From NCBI GenBank assembly GCA_033439685.1, contig JAUEDM010000002.1:3534001-3598000 (forward strand): a DNA stretch of 64,000 bases. Direction: 5' to 3'. A program made the translations under genes and the position numbers. This document shows, one piece after another, positions 31,716 through 44,362 of the stretch (positions are counted from its first letter, which is position 1; each line of letters begins with the position of its first letter). The notes under the pieces are model-generated. The model ran no database searches and was not told the origin of the DNA. It saw only the letters and a list, made by a program, of their open reading frames with translations. The stretch comes from Apodospora peruviana (taxonomy: Eukaryota > Ascomycota > Sordariomycetes > Sordariales > Lasiosphaeriaceae).

Positions 31716-33200
31716 ATGGCGGCGGCTCAGGATGGCCCGAAACTCCTCTGGAACCAGGACAACGTCAAAGACGTCGCCGAGTCAATAGGAATATCTCTAG
31801 CTGAGGAGCCTCTCCGACTTCTCACGCAAGATGTTGAGTACCGCATAGGCCAGGTTATCGTCGAGGCCCTGCGGTTTATGCGTGCCGCGAACCGCACCAC
31901 CCTAACCGTCCAGGACGTGTCGCAGGCTCTCAAAGTGCTCGACGTCGAGCCCCTCTACGGATACGAGTCGACGCGCCCACTGCGCTACGGCGAAGCCAGT
32001 CTCGGCCCAGGCCAGCCTCTCTTCTACTTGGACGACGAGGAGGTAGACTTCGAAAAGCTCATTAACGCACCTCTTCCCAAAGTCCCGCGCGACATGAGCT
32101 TTACAGGTAAAGCAACGCCCACCACCACCATATCCTAACACGCAAATAATGTCTTCGCTAACCTTTCACTTTACCTTCCAGCCCACTGGCTCGCTGTCGA
32201 AGGCGTACAACCCTCGATCCCGCAAAACCCCACGACCGCCGAAGCCTCTTCCAAGGACCTCCTCCCCAAAGGCCCCGGCACCAACCCCGCAATCCAGGCC
32301 CTCTCGGGCGGCGACAACGTCTCCTTCAGGCCGGCAGTCAAACACGTCATCAGCAAAGAGCTCGTGCTGTATTTCGACAAGATCCAGACCGCCATCATGG
32401 ATGACGACCCAGACGAGGAGAAGACGCGCCTGCGCGCCGCGGCCTTGGCGTCTGTCCGCGCCGACCCCGGCCTGCACCAGCTCCTCCCCTACTTTGTCAA
32501 CTTCATCACTAACATGGTCACGCACCGGCTCGACGACCTGTTTGTGCTGCGCGGCATGATGGAGCTCGCCGAAGCGCTGATTCAGAACCCACATCTGTTC
32601 TTGGACCCGTACGCCAGCGCGCTATCGGCACCCGTGCTCACCTGCCTCATGTCGCGCAAGCTCGGCAGCGGCCCCGGTGCCGATGACCCGTCCGGCACAG
32701 ACGCCGTGCAGGACCAGTACCGCCTGCGTGAGATGGCCGCCAGCCTGCTGGGCACCATTGCTCGCAAGTACAGCAAGACCAACGCGCTGCTGCGGCCCAA
32801 GCTGACGCGGACTTGTCTCAAACAATTTCTGGATCCGACGAAGCCGCCACCGGTCCTCTTTGGTGCTATAAGTGGGCTGTCGGCTGCTGGTGGTCCGGAC
32901 TCGGTGCGCGTGCTCGTGTTGCCCAACTTGAAGAGTTTCGACGCGGCGATTCTGCAGCCCCTGCGCGAGAAGGGGGAGGCGAGCACGGTCGAGTTCGAGG
33001 CCCTGGTCGGGGGAATCATGAAGGCCATCGACACGCTTGTTAATGGGGTCGCGGTGTCGAACGGGGTCAACGGCGTCGATATGTCGAGGGACGCGGTGCA
33101 GGTGTCCGAGTTCATTGGCCCGACTATTGGATTGAGGGTCTCGCGGCAGAGCAACCCTCAGCTGAACAGGGCAATTTTGGAGGTCAGGCATCTGGAGTAG
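31716..33200 (+). CDS. taf6: Transcription initiation factor TFIID subunit 6
   Basis: Two exons (31716-32106 and 32182-33200) join in phase to 469 residues. Residues 8-75 form the TAF histone fold (LWNQDNVKDVAESIGI...LTQDVEYRIGQVIVEALRFMRAANRTTLTVQDVSQAL). This is followed by YGYESTRPLRYGEAS and FYLDDEEVDFEKLI, a hallmark linker. The C-terminal HEAT-like TAF6C domain holds AVKHVISKELVLYFDKI and LHQLLPYFVNFI. TAF6 pairs with TAF9 in TFIID and SAGA and supports RNA polymerase II initiation in the nucleus. The length fits fungal orthologues. The start has a good context (gaaaagATGg). It is convergent with SDHC. Confidence 0.95.
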
Positions 33201-33750
33201 TACCAAAGATTTGTTAGCCAGTCCACGGGTGATGATGATTGTATGTTGCCTGACGAACCCTCGAACAACAGCGCTGTCAGCGCTGTGAGTAATGGACCTT
33301 TCGCGCGCTGGTGGGATTTTATAAAGATAGCATGGTGTGCGGCGTTTCTGGGGCAGGGGGGGAACTGTGTCACTTTAGGAGTTTGCGGTGTATTTATTTT
33401 TATATTTTGGAGACTCATCGTGATATCCTCAGCATGTTGGCAGTCAGCGGGAATCTGGTTAGCGGGACAAAGCCCAGTCGAATTACATATTTGCTTAAAC
33501 TTGGAATGTCTCTCGCGTGTTTGGTGATAGGGACACAGGTTCCCTCGAGTCCTTGGATAATCCGTACACAGGTTTATTTCGTCCTTGGTTTCCCCGTTTT
33601 CCAGGACTACTTTATCATGACCAATCTCCGCCATCTACCACCGTCCTACCGTCCCGTCCACACTCTGGTATTTCCACCGTTCTACAAGCTCCCTCAACTG
33701 CTCCAACTCAGACCGCCCGTATAATAGCATTTGTGTTTTGAACTATACAC
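33201..33750. other. Convergent 3' region of TAF6 and SDHC
   Basis: 550 bp between two convergent stops. It should hold both 3' UTRs. No coding signal I trust. Confidence 0.5.
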
Positions 33751-34535
33751 TTAAAGGAAGAAAGCCAGGTATGACGCTCCCACGACCGACGCGCCCCAGA
33801 TGTACCACCCAAAGCTGATGATGGTCTTGCGGGTGAAGCCGATGCCGATGTCCCAGGTGAGGTGGCGGACGCTGTTGATCGTGTGGAAGACGAAGGGCCA
33901 GGCGGCGAGGAACTTGACGCCAGTCTTGACGGCGACGGGGAGCGCGCCAAAGGCAGCCGCCAGCGAGGCGCTCTCGAGGTGCCATCCCAGAAGCGGGGCG
34001 GCGAGGTAGGCGGTGCCGAAGACGTAGAGGCCGCCGGCGAACATGGAGCCCGTGATGCGGTTCCACGCGCTGCCGCCGAACCAGGTCTGCTTCTTGTCGT
34101 AGATGTCGAGGTGGGGGCTCACGGGCCGCTGGAGGCGCTGCTTCGCGAGCAGGGAGATCTCGTCATTGTGTGTGAGCTTTTGGGTCGTTACTTGTCTGTT
34201 GTTCAATAATCCCGGGTGGGGGTTGGTTAGCGAATTGGATTTTCTTTGTGTCGTGAGTTGGATTCTGTCCCATCGTTTCCTCGGAGCAAGCGGCGGACGA
34301 CACCTTTCTCGGGGGAGAGATTGCACGCGTTTACCTGGTCTGCAGGGTGGTGATTTGTGAGGATGCCAATCCGAGCTTGGCGATATTAGCTGTGAAGAAG
34401 GAGTTGGGCTGGCCGGCGACTGTTGGGGGAATTGGTCCTGTTAGCTTCCCGGCTTCCTTTCTTTCATTCGAAGGTCCCAATTGGAGTTTGCACACCTCGG
34501 CGGAGCGCCGTCGTTCCTAGGCGCTGGGCATTCAT
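33751..34535 (-). CDS. sdhC: Succinate dehydrogenase cytochrome b subunit (complex II, SDHC)
   Basis: Three exons (34535-34496, 34419-34335, 34195-33751) join in phase to 189 residues. The first exon is only 40 nt, so the start is easy to miss; ATG 34535 gives an Arg-rich mitochondrial targeting leader (MNAQRLGTTALRR). The mature part has LQRPVSPHLDIYDKKQTWFGGSAWNRITG, shared here only in short: RPVSPH and NRITG, the signature of the family. FHTINSVRHLTWD carries the expected axial heme His. Three membrane segments follow in order. It anchors the flavoprotein and iron-sulphur subunits to the inner membrane and helps form the ubiquinone site. Confidence 0.93.
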
Positions 34536-35274
34536 GATCGCTTCAGTATGCTCGCTTCTTCAACAGGTCTGCCGAGATCGATTGATTTGGGGGTGGGCGG
34601 CGACCGTGATGGTGATAGTTGGTTTCCCGGTGAGCGGCGGACCTTTTGGGGGGGAGTGAGTGCTGAAGTTGTGACGATGGGATCGGGAACGGCAAGTTGG
34701 GAGGTTTCGGCACCTCGGTTCGATGCGGCCAATTGGAGCGCTGGTAATTCGAATGGCAGTTATTGGCCTGCGCTCGGTTTCCAGACGCCCAAGTGAGCCA
34801 CGTGATCTTAGCTGGGACCCACTCTGCAAACGCACCACCTTTTTATGGGAAATTTTTGCTGTTTCGGTTTTCCTTTCCTCTTCTTTTTCTTCTTCAGATA
34901 GAAATGAGCGCTCAACCATAGCACTGCTGGCTCCCCATTGCTGCAGCGCATACGTGGAACGGGCACTTTGGTGTTCACAGGCGCTCAAAGAAGAACAGAT
35001 CCGTCGTTAATCACTGTCGTCAGCTGCATCTATCTGGCCGCAGTTTCAAAAAAGAGATCTACATTCCCTCCCCGACGCAACATCTGCTTTCGGCTCGGTC
35101 AGTTATTACCATGTATTCCAACAACATGTTGGCTGTCGGAGAACCAAGAGATTGCAAGGTCGTTGTGATCTAGTTCTAGGTGGATTTCACTACTTTCAGA
35201 GCGTCTTCTCGAAAATGGCTTCAGAATTCCAAAAGGTGTCTTGCGGCGTCTGAACCTCGGCGGCAGTAGTCTCT
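34536..35274. other. SDHC promoter and 3' flank of NACHT 2
   Basis: About 740 bp. A pyrimidine-rich tract at about 34866-34898 stands out. No ORF with a credible ATG. Confidence 0.45.
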
Positions 35275-38200
35275 TTAAACAATATCATAAGCCATCGGGA
35301 AATTGAGACCAGCCCCTTTGTCCTTCATTTCCCGCAGTCCTTGCTTTACCATGGTCTTGAAATTTTTCAATTCAACACCCTGCAGTTGCCGCAGTTGGGC
35401 AACTGTGTCGTACAGGAGTACTGTTACGGTCGAACCAACAAATCTTCGATCGATGCGCCCGCCGTGGGCCAGCATGAGACGCGCAATGTCTTCCCATAGC
35501 TCCTTGTTCTCCGGGTACGGAGATCTCTTCGCCAACCATAGGAGATTCATAAGTGTGTATCCCCATACAGTCACGTCGACACGATACGGCGACCCGGGGA
35601 TGAGGTGGTTCGGATCAGCGCCCTTATCGAGAAGTGTTGCGATCATTGACCTCGTTGTCGCATCACTCCTCGTGAGTGGTAATGCATCAAACAATAATGG
35701 CCACTGCCGTGACGATTGATTCCGCCTTCGACTGGTCATGTTCCTTGCGAATCTTTTGATTCCATCCCAGGACACTGTATTCCGGTTGCTTGGGTCCAGA
35801 GTCTCGTCATCCAAGTCCACCAAGCATTTGTCCGGTGCCCTTCTTCGGATATATTCCATGACACCGCAAAGAACTACCAAGGAAAGGAATGACACAGTCT
35901 GTCGTGGAAGGTCGATGGCTTCCGGAATTTGAAGCTCATCACCAGTGGCTTCTTCAAAGATACGCTTCCTCATCCCAAGGTCCACGGGAAATACCTTCTC
36001 AGCATCATCTAGAAGCGTCATCATCTCCGGTACACGTTGTTTTGAGACGCGAGATCCGTATTTCAAGCAGCGTGTGAAGTCTCGAGGGTCGCGGTTTTCG
36101 ATGGCGACCTTGAACATGGCCAAAGTTCCTGCACACAGGCTCAAATAAGGGTCAAATGTACTGTCCATTCGCTTGAGAAGCATTTCTCGAACAGTGGGTT
36201 TTCCAAGATAGTCCATGACAGTTTTGTGCAGGTATTGTACCAGTATCCCACGGGCCTCCTTGAATTCTAGGACCTCCAGGTTGAATCCCGCGACCTCGAT
36301 CAGGCCCTTGCAGCGGCTGTTCACCCGCCTTCGCATGGTCTCCACACGAATCAACATGTCTTCTTGCGATAGCTTTTGCAAGGGAAGCTTCAGAGCGAAA
36401 TCCGGACAAGGCTCGTCGGCGAATGATAGCAACAGCGCAGACGGTGGCTCGACGGAGGCGTGCATGATTTGGAAATATTGCGCCGCGTGCTCAAAATAAA
36501 AGGGATCGAGATCGCTTATAATCCTGCCGTAGAGGTCCTCGAGATCTGAGGGAAGACTGTCGAGGCGGCACTGCAGGTCAATAATCCGGTCTCCAAATTT
36601 CATGCCGTCGAGGAGAGACGAGACAACGAGATGGACCCAGAGGAATACCCCGGATGCCTTCTGTACAACCTCCTCGACTAACTGGCTCGCAAATTCGGGC
36701 TCTCGACTCCCGAGTTGAGCAAAGCTGGCGCTGGATTGGAATCGCGACGTGACAAAGTCCTTGATGTCCTGGTAGGTCAGATCTTCGAGCCGAAGGCTGG
36801 GTTTGTTCTGGAAGGCGTCTTGAAACACCTCCCAGGGACGGCTAGCCACACACATCTTGACGGGGGTGTTCTCGACAAGATGTTTCAGAAGTATGATAAG
36901 ATCGTCGTGCTTCCCGTCAAATTCATCGAGGCCATCGATAAAAAGACAAACTGCTGCGGTGGAGGCCGCTTCAGAGAGCGTCCGCCGCAGCGTGTCGCGA
37001 AGCTCGTCCTCCTGGAAGGGCCTGCGGTCCTGGTCAAACAGACATAAGGCCTCCCATCGCGTCGGTGAAACTATTGGCAACAGATCCGATCGCGTCGACA
37101 AAAGTTGATGTAGTAGAGTACGATACAGCGCTGCCCTCGTCGTCTGCATCTTAGAGCCGGCAGCCCAGAAGTAGAAGGACGCAACTATGAGAGGCCTGTC
37201 CCCCGCCCATCGACGAAGATACTCCATGCAGCGCGGCTCTGGCTGCTCCGGTCCCTTACGCTCAGGTTCAAGTGGAGGAGGCTGCGTGACAAACTTCATC
37301 AAAGTCGACTTGCCCGATCCAGCTTTACCAGTGACCCAGTAGAGCTGGTCAGGAGACTGAAGCCAAGAAACGAAGTTTGTCCACTTCACCGGACGGGAAC
37401 TGTCTTCAAGGAATATCCACCGAAAGGTCGCCTGATGAGCTTCTGTGACGCTGGCCTCGCGCTCTATCATCCCGTCATACTGAAGGGCAGAGAGAAATGC
37501 CGCCTCCAACTTGCGCTTCCTTGAGGACTCGACAACAAGATGCGAGGTACAGGTGTCATCGACCCAATTGACGTTAGCGGAAATGCCACTGAATAAAGCT
37601 GCTTGGAGGGACTCTCCGAGATTGCTATCTCCCAGTGCACGACTTCTGGATCTGTTGACGACGTAGTCGATAGCGGAGGATCCCAGCCCCTGGTCAGCGG
37701 TGAGAAGAAGCTGATCCATCTTCTGATGGAGATACTTGGTGTCTTGCTGAGACTTATTCAGTTGCTCTATAATGTGGCCTTGGTTCTCCACAGACTGGGT
37801 TGCATAAGATCTGTAATGCTGTTCAGATAAGCCCCAATAAATACCAGGTACACCGTACATGCCAGAAATTTGTCATACCTCAGGGAAATCAGCAAGCGGA
37901 ACGTCAGCTGGCTGCGAAAGTCACCCAGCTGCGTGTCCAGAGCCTTGACTTCATCCTTGGTCCACAGGAGCTTGAAAGCTGCCTTTGCCGCATCACGTTT
38001 TCGGCCATGTCCCGGCACGCCAACTTGATGCAGAGCATTAAGCATCCGCTGCGCCAGTTTTGCACATTCTTCGGCAAGGTTGGCAATCGCCTTGTCGCCA
38101 ACGGACGCGGACGAGGAAGAAAGACGCGCTATCTCTTGACTATGGAGACTTCGTGAGGCGTCATCGAGGTCCCTGCAAAGGGTCTGCAGTGCGACAAATT

Positions 38201-38321
38201 CTTCGACGCCCTGCTGTCCAGATTCCCAGATGTTATATGCCGCGACGACAAATTCCCTACCATAATCGAGCACCTGCAGGATATTAGCTGCCAAACTGAG
38301 AGCTGCGACTGCTTCGGCCAT
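35275..38321 (-). CDS. NACHT-domain STAND NTPase (fungal NLR-like) 2
   Basis: Two exons (38321-37879 and 37810-35275, 68-nt intron) join in phase to 992 residues. The intron acceptor that works is TTACAG; the nearer GAACAG breaks the frame. Residues 1-150 are an alpha-helical N-terminal domain (MAEAVAALSLAANILQVLDYG) of the kind found on many fungal NLR-like proteins. The NACHT part has Walker A GKAGSGKST at about 309-317, Walker B LFIDGLDEFD, ASRPWEVF and YLHKTVMDYL. No C-terminal repeats are visible. The intron position after the N-terminal domain matches that of NACHT 1, so the two share a layout, though sequence is clearly divergent. Role in non-self response is inferred. Confidence 0.88.
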
Positions 38322-39920
38322 GGTGGTTGGTGTGGGCGTAGGTGTCGTTTAAGAACTTGACAAGACGGCGAAGACGTCAAGAGCCTCATGCCTGGAGGAA
38401 GTTGCTGGGTTGGGTTCCGTTGATGCGGGCTGATAGGCAGCCTGTGCTGGTCGGGTCGAGGTCTCCAACTGTTTGCCTACCCTCTGCGGCCTGGTCACTA
38501 TACCTTTTTAAGACGCCTGCATGCCCCATGGTGTATGTGTCAAACTCGAGTTAGAGAGACTCAACCCAGATAGCTGATTATCAGACATTCGCATTTACCT
38601 TCACTTTTTGACTTCTTTGTCTATATAGAATTCTAGAGGTAACTAATTATTACCGCTTCAATCCAAGGCCTCATCATGCTACTCAAGAAACCAATGCCGT
38701 GAGTGCTTCTTGTCCACGCAGCCGCACTCCTTAAGTCCTTCTCTCAATATCTATCTTCAGACCACTTTCAAGACCTCTTTCGAAAAATCATCAGTAGACG
38801 AATGTTTGAATTTGTTTTCATTACTGAAAGGCAATCTGGTAAGTACTCATATGTCGATTGTGCATGTGCAATTTTTCAGCCCCTCTTTTTGTCCCATGAG
38901 GTTTTCTCTTCATTTTAACTCGATGTATAAATCCAAGAATCATTCATCAACTCCCTCCTCCAAGTCACAACTCTCACTTTAGAACTGTCATCATAGACGC
39001 ACGGATGTTAGCAAGACAACCCACCTGACCCGGGCGAGCCTGAACTTGAAACGCTGAAGTGTCTGGGCAACAGAGTGTTGGGTGGCGATCACGGTACGGC
39101 AGCATCGCATGCCAGATTGACATTCAAAGTCAAACTGTCAGGTGCAGCCTAGTGGAATGAGAATCGGTCAACACTTGCAGTGAAGTAGTGATTAAGTCCT
39201 ATATCCAATTTCATGGCCTTTTCGAGTTTCTTGTCTCCAAGATTTATGCGGCCCTCATCCTCCGCAACATGTCATCAACCGAAAACAGAAATTAGAGGTG
39301 TAGTCTACTCAAATCCCCACACAAGACCACCACGCATATACACACGGTCATGGCACCGTTTATGCGGCAAAATCCCCAGGTTCCAGATAAGGAAATCCCG
39401 GCACCAGGACCCCTGTACCATTGCCTTTCAACGTCCGGGAAACCTGCAGCCACCAAACCGGTACACTCACTAGGAGAGCTAGTTAGGAGAAATGCAAAGC
39501 TGGTATTACAGGACAACCGAGCTGGCGGAAGATGGGGATCCTCCTGAACATGGTTTGCAGGTCATGATAGAGTGAGAGACGCACTTGCATCAGACGGCCG
39601 ATGAGACACCCAGATCTCGGTCAGCTCACTAGGTACCAAGTAGATCTAGATCTGGACTTGTCTGTGCTCGCTTTCCTCCGAGGCGGCCGATCACCATTCC
39701 GTTCCCCATAATCCACCCAAAGCTTATAAACACGGATCTGCCCTCTCTGCCGACCATGGCCTATCGATCATTCTTGGCTTTCTGGTGAAGAAAACACGGC
39801 AAACCGCGTCTCACAACAACCCGTCGATAATGTCCTGGGAACTCACCATCGGGGAGCAAGAGAGTCTGTATAGCACAGGTGTATAGTCGGCTTCATCTTG
39901 TCTTGGCGCACCTCTGAAGA
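38322..39920. other. Long intergenic region between two divergent genes
   Basis: About 1.6 kb. It holds promoters of NACHT 2 and of the 7TM gene. Around 38674-38880 there are ATG, GT and AG signals that mimic small exons, but no in-phase joining gives a convincing product. I see no gene. Confidence 0.4.
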
Positions 39921-41317
39921 ATGTCGACTCCCGGGAGACCTCACCTCATCTCGAACCCATCCGAATCATACCAGGTCAACATCATTGTCTGTGCAGCACT
40001 CACATGGGTCGTCGGCGCAGTATTCGTGGCCTTGCGGTTTTATACTCGCGGATACCTCCTTCAGAATGTGCTTGGTACAGAGGACTGGTTCATCCTCGTG
40101 GCGCTCGTGTTCTCGGGCGCCACGTCTGCTGGCATGATTGAGCGTTAGTATTTGTCTGCATTGTGCCTAGGTAACGAGCCGTGCTGATAACATGTTCAGA
40201 AGCCATATACGGTCTCGGAAAGCATGCTCTGGACGTCGACATGAAAATCATGCAACCCTTGGCGAGAGTAAGCCAAACATACACCTGGATAATTGTGCAG
40301 GCTCTCACTAACATACTCTACACTCTACAGGCCGGGTGGTACACCATCCTCTGGTACATGATGGCACTGCTCTTCACCAAAATCTCCATCCTGATGCTCT
40401 ACATCCGCATTCTCAGCTACCAGCACGCCCGCTACGCCGTCTACGCAATCATGGCCATTGTGATTTTTGCCAACGGCCTATGGACGTTTGTCACCGTCAT
40501 CACCGCCTGCGTGCCGCTGCAGGCATTCTGGGATCACACTTTACCCAACGCGTATTGCCATTCCTCAACTTACTGGTTCGCGAACACCGGTCTCCATATC
40601 GGAACTGATATCCTTCTTTACGTACTGCCCCTGCCGGTCATCATCAACTTGCAGATCAAGACGAGACAAAAGATATTTCTCTACTCCATTTTTGCTCTTG
40701 GATTCCTGTGAGTCAAGCCACTCATATTACCATTTCAAATCCACAAAAGACTGACATCTCTCTTCTCTGCAATAAAAAGCGTCTGTGCTATATCCGTTGT
40801 TCGACTCTGGGACCTCGTCGAGGAGTACAAGCGCGTCGACTTCACCTTTGACAACGTCAGCATTTCCTACCTGACATGCATCGAGGTCAACGCCGCCATC
40901 GCCTGCGCGTGCTGCATGACATTGAAACCGCTCGTCATGAGGGTCTTTCCAAGGCTCTGGGGCTCGCGATCGGACTCAGCCCGGCGTGACGTCGAAGCAG
41001 CGGCAGCAGCAGCAGCAGCAGCGGTTGCGGGTGGTAGAAGAGGTCCGCCGACTATTGGATCGAAACCGTCGAGACTGACACAGCAACAGCAGCAACATCA
41101 ACACCACTCGTGGTTTGGTGCTGCCCACCACACCAAGTCCGACAGCAACCTGCAGCTGCTGGACGAGGAGGAAGGGAGTGCTGTCAGTAGCAAGCTGAGT
41201 ATTTCCAAGGATGTCGAGGCGGAGTTGCCTACCGTCATGATGGTGGAGGATAGTAATAACGGGACGCCGACGGTGACAGAGCCACCTGCGGCTTATGCCG
41301 TTGAGAAGAGTACCTAG
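39921..41317 (+). CDS. Rhodopsin-domain (PTH11-like) seven-TM protein 2
   Basis: Four exons (39921-40143, 40200-40267, 40331-40707, 40780-41317) join in phase to 401 residues. Intron 2 is 63 nt and has no stop in frame, so retained transcripts would still translate; family alignment (LAR|AGWYTILWYM) and a CACTAAC branch site favour splicing. Seven membrane segments span about 20-290. Family marks: GTEDWFILVALVF, GLGKHALD, FTKISILMLYIRI, ACVPLQAFWD, CHSSTYWFANTGLHIGTDILLYVLPLPVI, and SYLTCIEVNAAIACACC. The tail has Ala and Gln runs coded by triplet repeats near 41000 and 41085. It is a candidate surface sensor of unknown ligand, divergent from the first copy. Confidence 0.88.
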
Positions 41318-41539
41318 TTGAAGGGCAAGGGAGTAATGGGTCACGACATGGAGATACTGGCAAAAGGGACATGCATGGACTGAACGGTCGGAGCATCTGC
41401 ATTCTCGGTTGGATTCGGTTGGTCAGGGGAAACAATACCAAGATACCTTTCATATTAGTACAAATACGATATATACATCGCGTTCAACATCAAAACTTTC
41501 AACACAATCACCAAGCCCAAGCCCACATGTCATCGAACT

Positions 41540-42109
41540 TCAAAGACCCTCATTAACCCACTCACTCTCATACCTCACCCCGCTCAACTTAAACAACTGC
41601 GTAATCGGACACCGTCTCTCCACCTCCTGCACAAAATACCCAAACTTCTTCTCATCCGTAGTATCAGTCTGCACGCGCACCTTGAGCTTAATGCTCAACC
41701 AGTTAGGGTCCCCTTGTTCGCCGTGCACAAGCACACCGATAGGCAAGTCTCCCTCCACGCTGACATTCCACTCGCCCAGCTTGATCCCATGGTCCCGGGC
41801 GACCACACCACCGGTAACCTGGTTGCACGATCCAAGACTGGCAAGGGAGTAGGCCACCGGCGACGGGGCGGAGTCCTGCCCGCCGAGTGTCGGGTAGGTG
41901 TCCGTCGAGAAGGTGTAGGGTTTTCCTGGGACCGAGACGGTCTGGGTTGTACCGGTGCCGGTTCCGTTGATCACAATCGGAATGGAGGCGACTTTCTGGC
42001 GTGAGAGTGCCGAGACGGAGAACATACGAACCGCTGAGAGAGCTTGTTGACGCTGGCGAGGAGCAGCTGCGCCTCGCGTGAGGGAGGGGATGAGGCGGGT
42101 TTGGAACAT
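41540..42109 (-). CDS. OsmC/Ohr-family peroxiredoxin-like protein, mitochondrial
   Basis: A single exon of 189 residues. The first 35 residues are Arg/Ser/Ala-rich without acids, a mitochondrial presequence. The OsmC fold follows. The two family Cys are at 95 (LGSCNQ) and 167 (RRCPITQLF), the usual catalytic pair that reduces organic hydroperoxides using a lipoyl or dithiol donor. Length and Cys spacing fit. Detoxification of hydroperoxides in the mitochondrion is therefore inferred from the family. The 3' end is about 220 bp from the convergent 7TM gene. Confidence 0.88.
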   Translation of the reverse strand: MFQTRLIPSLTRGAAAPRQRQQALSAVRMFSVSALSRQKVASIPIVINGTGTGTTQTVSVPGKPYTFSTDTYPTLGGQDSAPSPVAYSLASLGSCNQVTGGVVARDHGIKLGEWNVSVEGDLPIGVLVHGEQGDPNWLSIKLKVRVQTDTTDEKKFGYFVQEVERRCPITQLFKLSGVRYESEWVNEGL

Positions 42110-43027
42110 GTTTTGGTTTGGGGTTTGTTTGTTCTGTCGTGTGGGTATGATTCGGGTGCTGTGGTACAGACGACTTCAGGAAGTTTATTCGGAGTAAGGA
42201 AGGGTACCTAACCGAGAGTTGGAAAATGTTGCAGAACTTGGAAAATGAAGATTGGACCAGACGCTTGAGAGAAGGGTCACTGTGTACAATTGTTTGGAGC
42301 GGTACCGTTCTCCTGGGTTCTTCATTTTGGCGCTACTCGCTAGATGTTGCGCAATCCGCCAAGAAATGGCGAGACCACAAAAACCTGAATGGGAAGATCG
42401 GTATCCCGGCAGCTCAAGCTGCCTTGAGAGTAGACAAATACCGACCTTCCGGTCTGGAGTAGGGGACCTGGATAAAAAAATATGTGTTCGTCAAACCAGA
42501 CACATGAGGTGTCACCTCAAACAATTACTCCGCAAATTCCCACGAGGATTCTTCCATGGCGTCGGGACAAGCTTCACGAAAATGGATTTATATCAACCCA
42601 GAGATACAGCTGGAGATCATCAGTCAACTAGAGAACGAGATGTAAAAACTTGCTGTCCTGCTTATTGAGAAATGGAGGATACATCATCCGGCTCATCTGA
42701 GCCTGGATATCCTTGTTCATCCCCTTTCCACGTTTACTCAAGGTGGACGAAACTTTTCCGTCATACGCTTTCGTTCTTGCGACGCAGTGTCAGCCACAGA
42801 TACGCTATTTGCAATCTTACACGAGCTACTCTAAACACGATGGAAATATTAGCGATATATGTTTGAGAAAGCGATTCAAGGACAGAAAAACACGGTACCT
42901 TTATAGAACACGCCCCTTTCCTCCCACGACCCGCTGATCGAAGAGATCCTTCATGCTGATATGGCCTTATCCACTCGGCGTCACGTAACTATTGGACGCG
43001 ACTGGCGCCATGGACATGTACTCCGGT
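42110..43027. other. Intergenic region, OsmC promoter and FAL1 3' flank
   Basis: About 920 bp. Several ORFs of 70-140 codons exist but start at non-ATG codons or look random. No gene recognised. Confidence 0.4.
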
Positions 43028-44362
43028 TTAGGAAATAAGATCTGCCACGTTCATGGGCATCTCATCGATCTGCGTGGAGTAGTACACTGTACATTATGTT
43101 AGCAATACAGATTCACCTATCAAGGAAAAGAAAAGCAAGACACATACGTTCAATGTCACGCAGAATGCGCACATCCTCGCTAGTAACAAAGTTGATGGCA
43201 ACACCCTTGCGACCGAATCTGCCGGACCGACCAATGCGATGGATGTAGTTTTCTCGGTTGCTGGGAAGGTCGTAGTTGATGACTAAACTGACCTGCTGAA
43301 CGTCGATACCACGGGCCCACACGTCGGTAGAAATCAGCACTCTGCTGTTGCCCTGTCTGAAGTCCTGCATAATGCTGTCGCGCTCCTTCTGCGGCATATC
43401 TCCATGCATGCTGCTGACCGTGAAGTTGGCCTCGCGCATCTTGTCCGTCAACCAGTCCACCTTCCGCCTCGTGTTGCAAAAGATGACGGCCTGCGTGATG
43501 GTAAGGGTATCGTAAAGATCGCACAGTGTGTCGAATTTCCAGTCCTCCTTCTCCACAGCGATAAAGTACTGCTTTAGGCCTTCGAGGGTCAACTCGTCAC
43601 GCTTGACGAGAATGCGAACGGGGTCGGTCATGAACTTGGTGGTCATGTCGAGGACATCATAAGGGAGAGTCGCAGAGACGACGACGACCTGTGTGGCGGG
43701 GGGGAGATAGCGGTACACATCGTAGATCTGCTCGCGGAAACCCTGGTTGAGGAGCTCATCGGCTTCATCAAGGACCAGCATCTTGATGTGGCGCGTGCGC
43801 AAGTGACGGCGTCGGATCATATCGGCGACACGGCCGGGGGTACCTGACACGATGTGCTGGCCGTAGTCGAGCTTGCGAATATCCTCACCCACGTTGGTAC
43901 CGCCGATGCAAGCGTGGCACTGCACGTTCATGTAGTCACCCAACGCCATGACAACGCTCTGGATCTGTGTCGCGAGCTCGCGGGTGGGAGAAAGAACGAG
44001 CGCCTGTGTTTCGCGGACTGCCGTATCGATGACCTGGAGCATGCTGATAGAGAAGGTGGCCGTTTTACCGGTACCCGACTGGGCTTGCGCTATGGTGTCT
44101 CGACCCTTGCAGATCTGGACGATGGCTCGCGACTGAACGGCCGAAGGTGACTCGTAGCCATAGGCATAGATGCCACGAAGAAGAGATTCTGCCGGGAAAC
44201 GTGATTAGCACTTCCGTCGCGGGGAGCTTCGACGGCAACCAGGTAACCTCACTCACCCTTCAGGGACATGGACTCGAAAGTCGGATGCACCGTGACCTCT
44301 TTCGAGGTTGAGAATTGAATTTTCTCATCGGCCTTACGATCAATGCCACTACCTTCCGCCAT
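43028..44362 (-). CDS. fal1: ATP-dependent RNA helicase FAL1 / eIF4A-III
   Basis: Three exons (44362-44257, 44188-43148, 43086-43028) join in phase to 401 residues, the usual length. DEAD-box motifs are all present: SAVQSRAI (Q motif), AQSGTGKT (I), PTREL (Ia), TPGR (Ib), DEAD (II), SAT (III), ISTDVWARGIDV (V) and HRIGRSGR (VI). The C-terminus QIDEMPMNVADLIS is typical of eIF4A-III rather than eIF4A. In yeast FAL1 acts in 18S rRNA maturation; in filamentous fungi and animals the orthologue is the clamp of the exon junction complex. The final exon is only 59 nt. It is divergent from SF3a60, with 400 bp between the starts. Confidence 0.95.
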
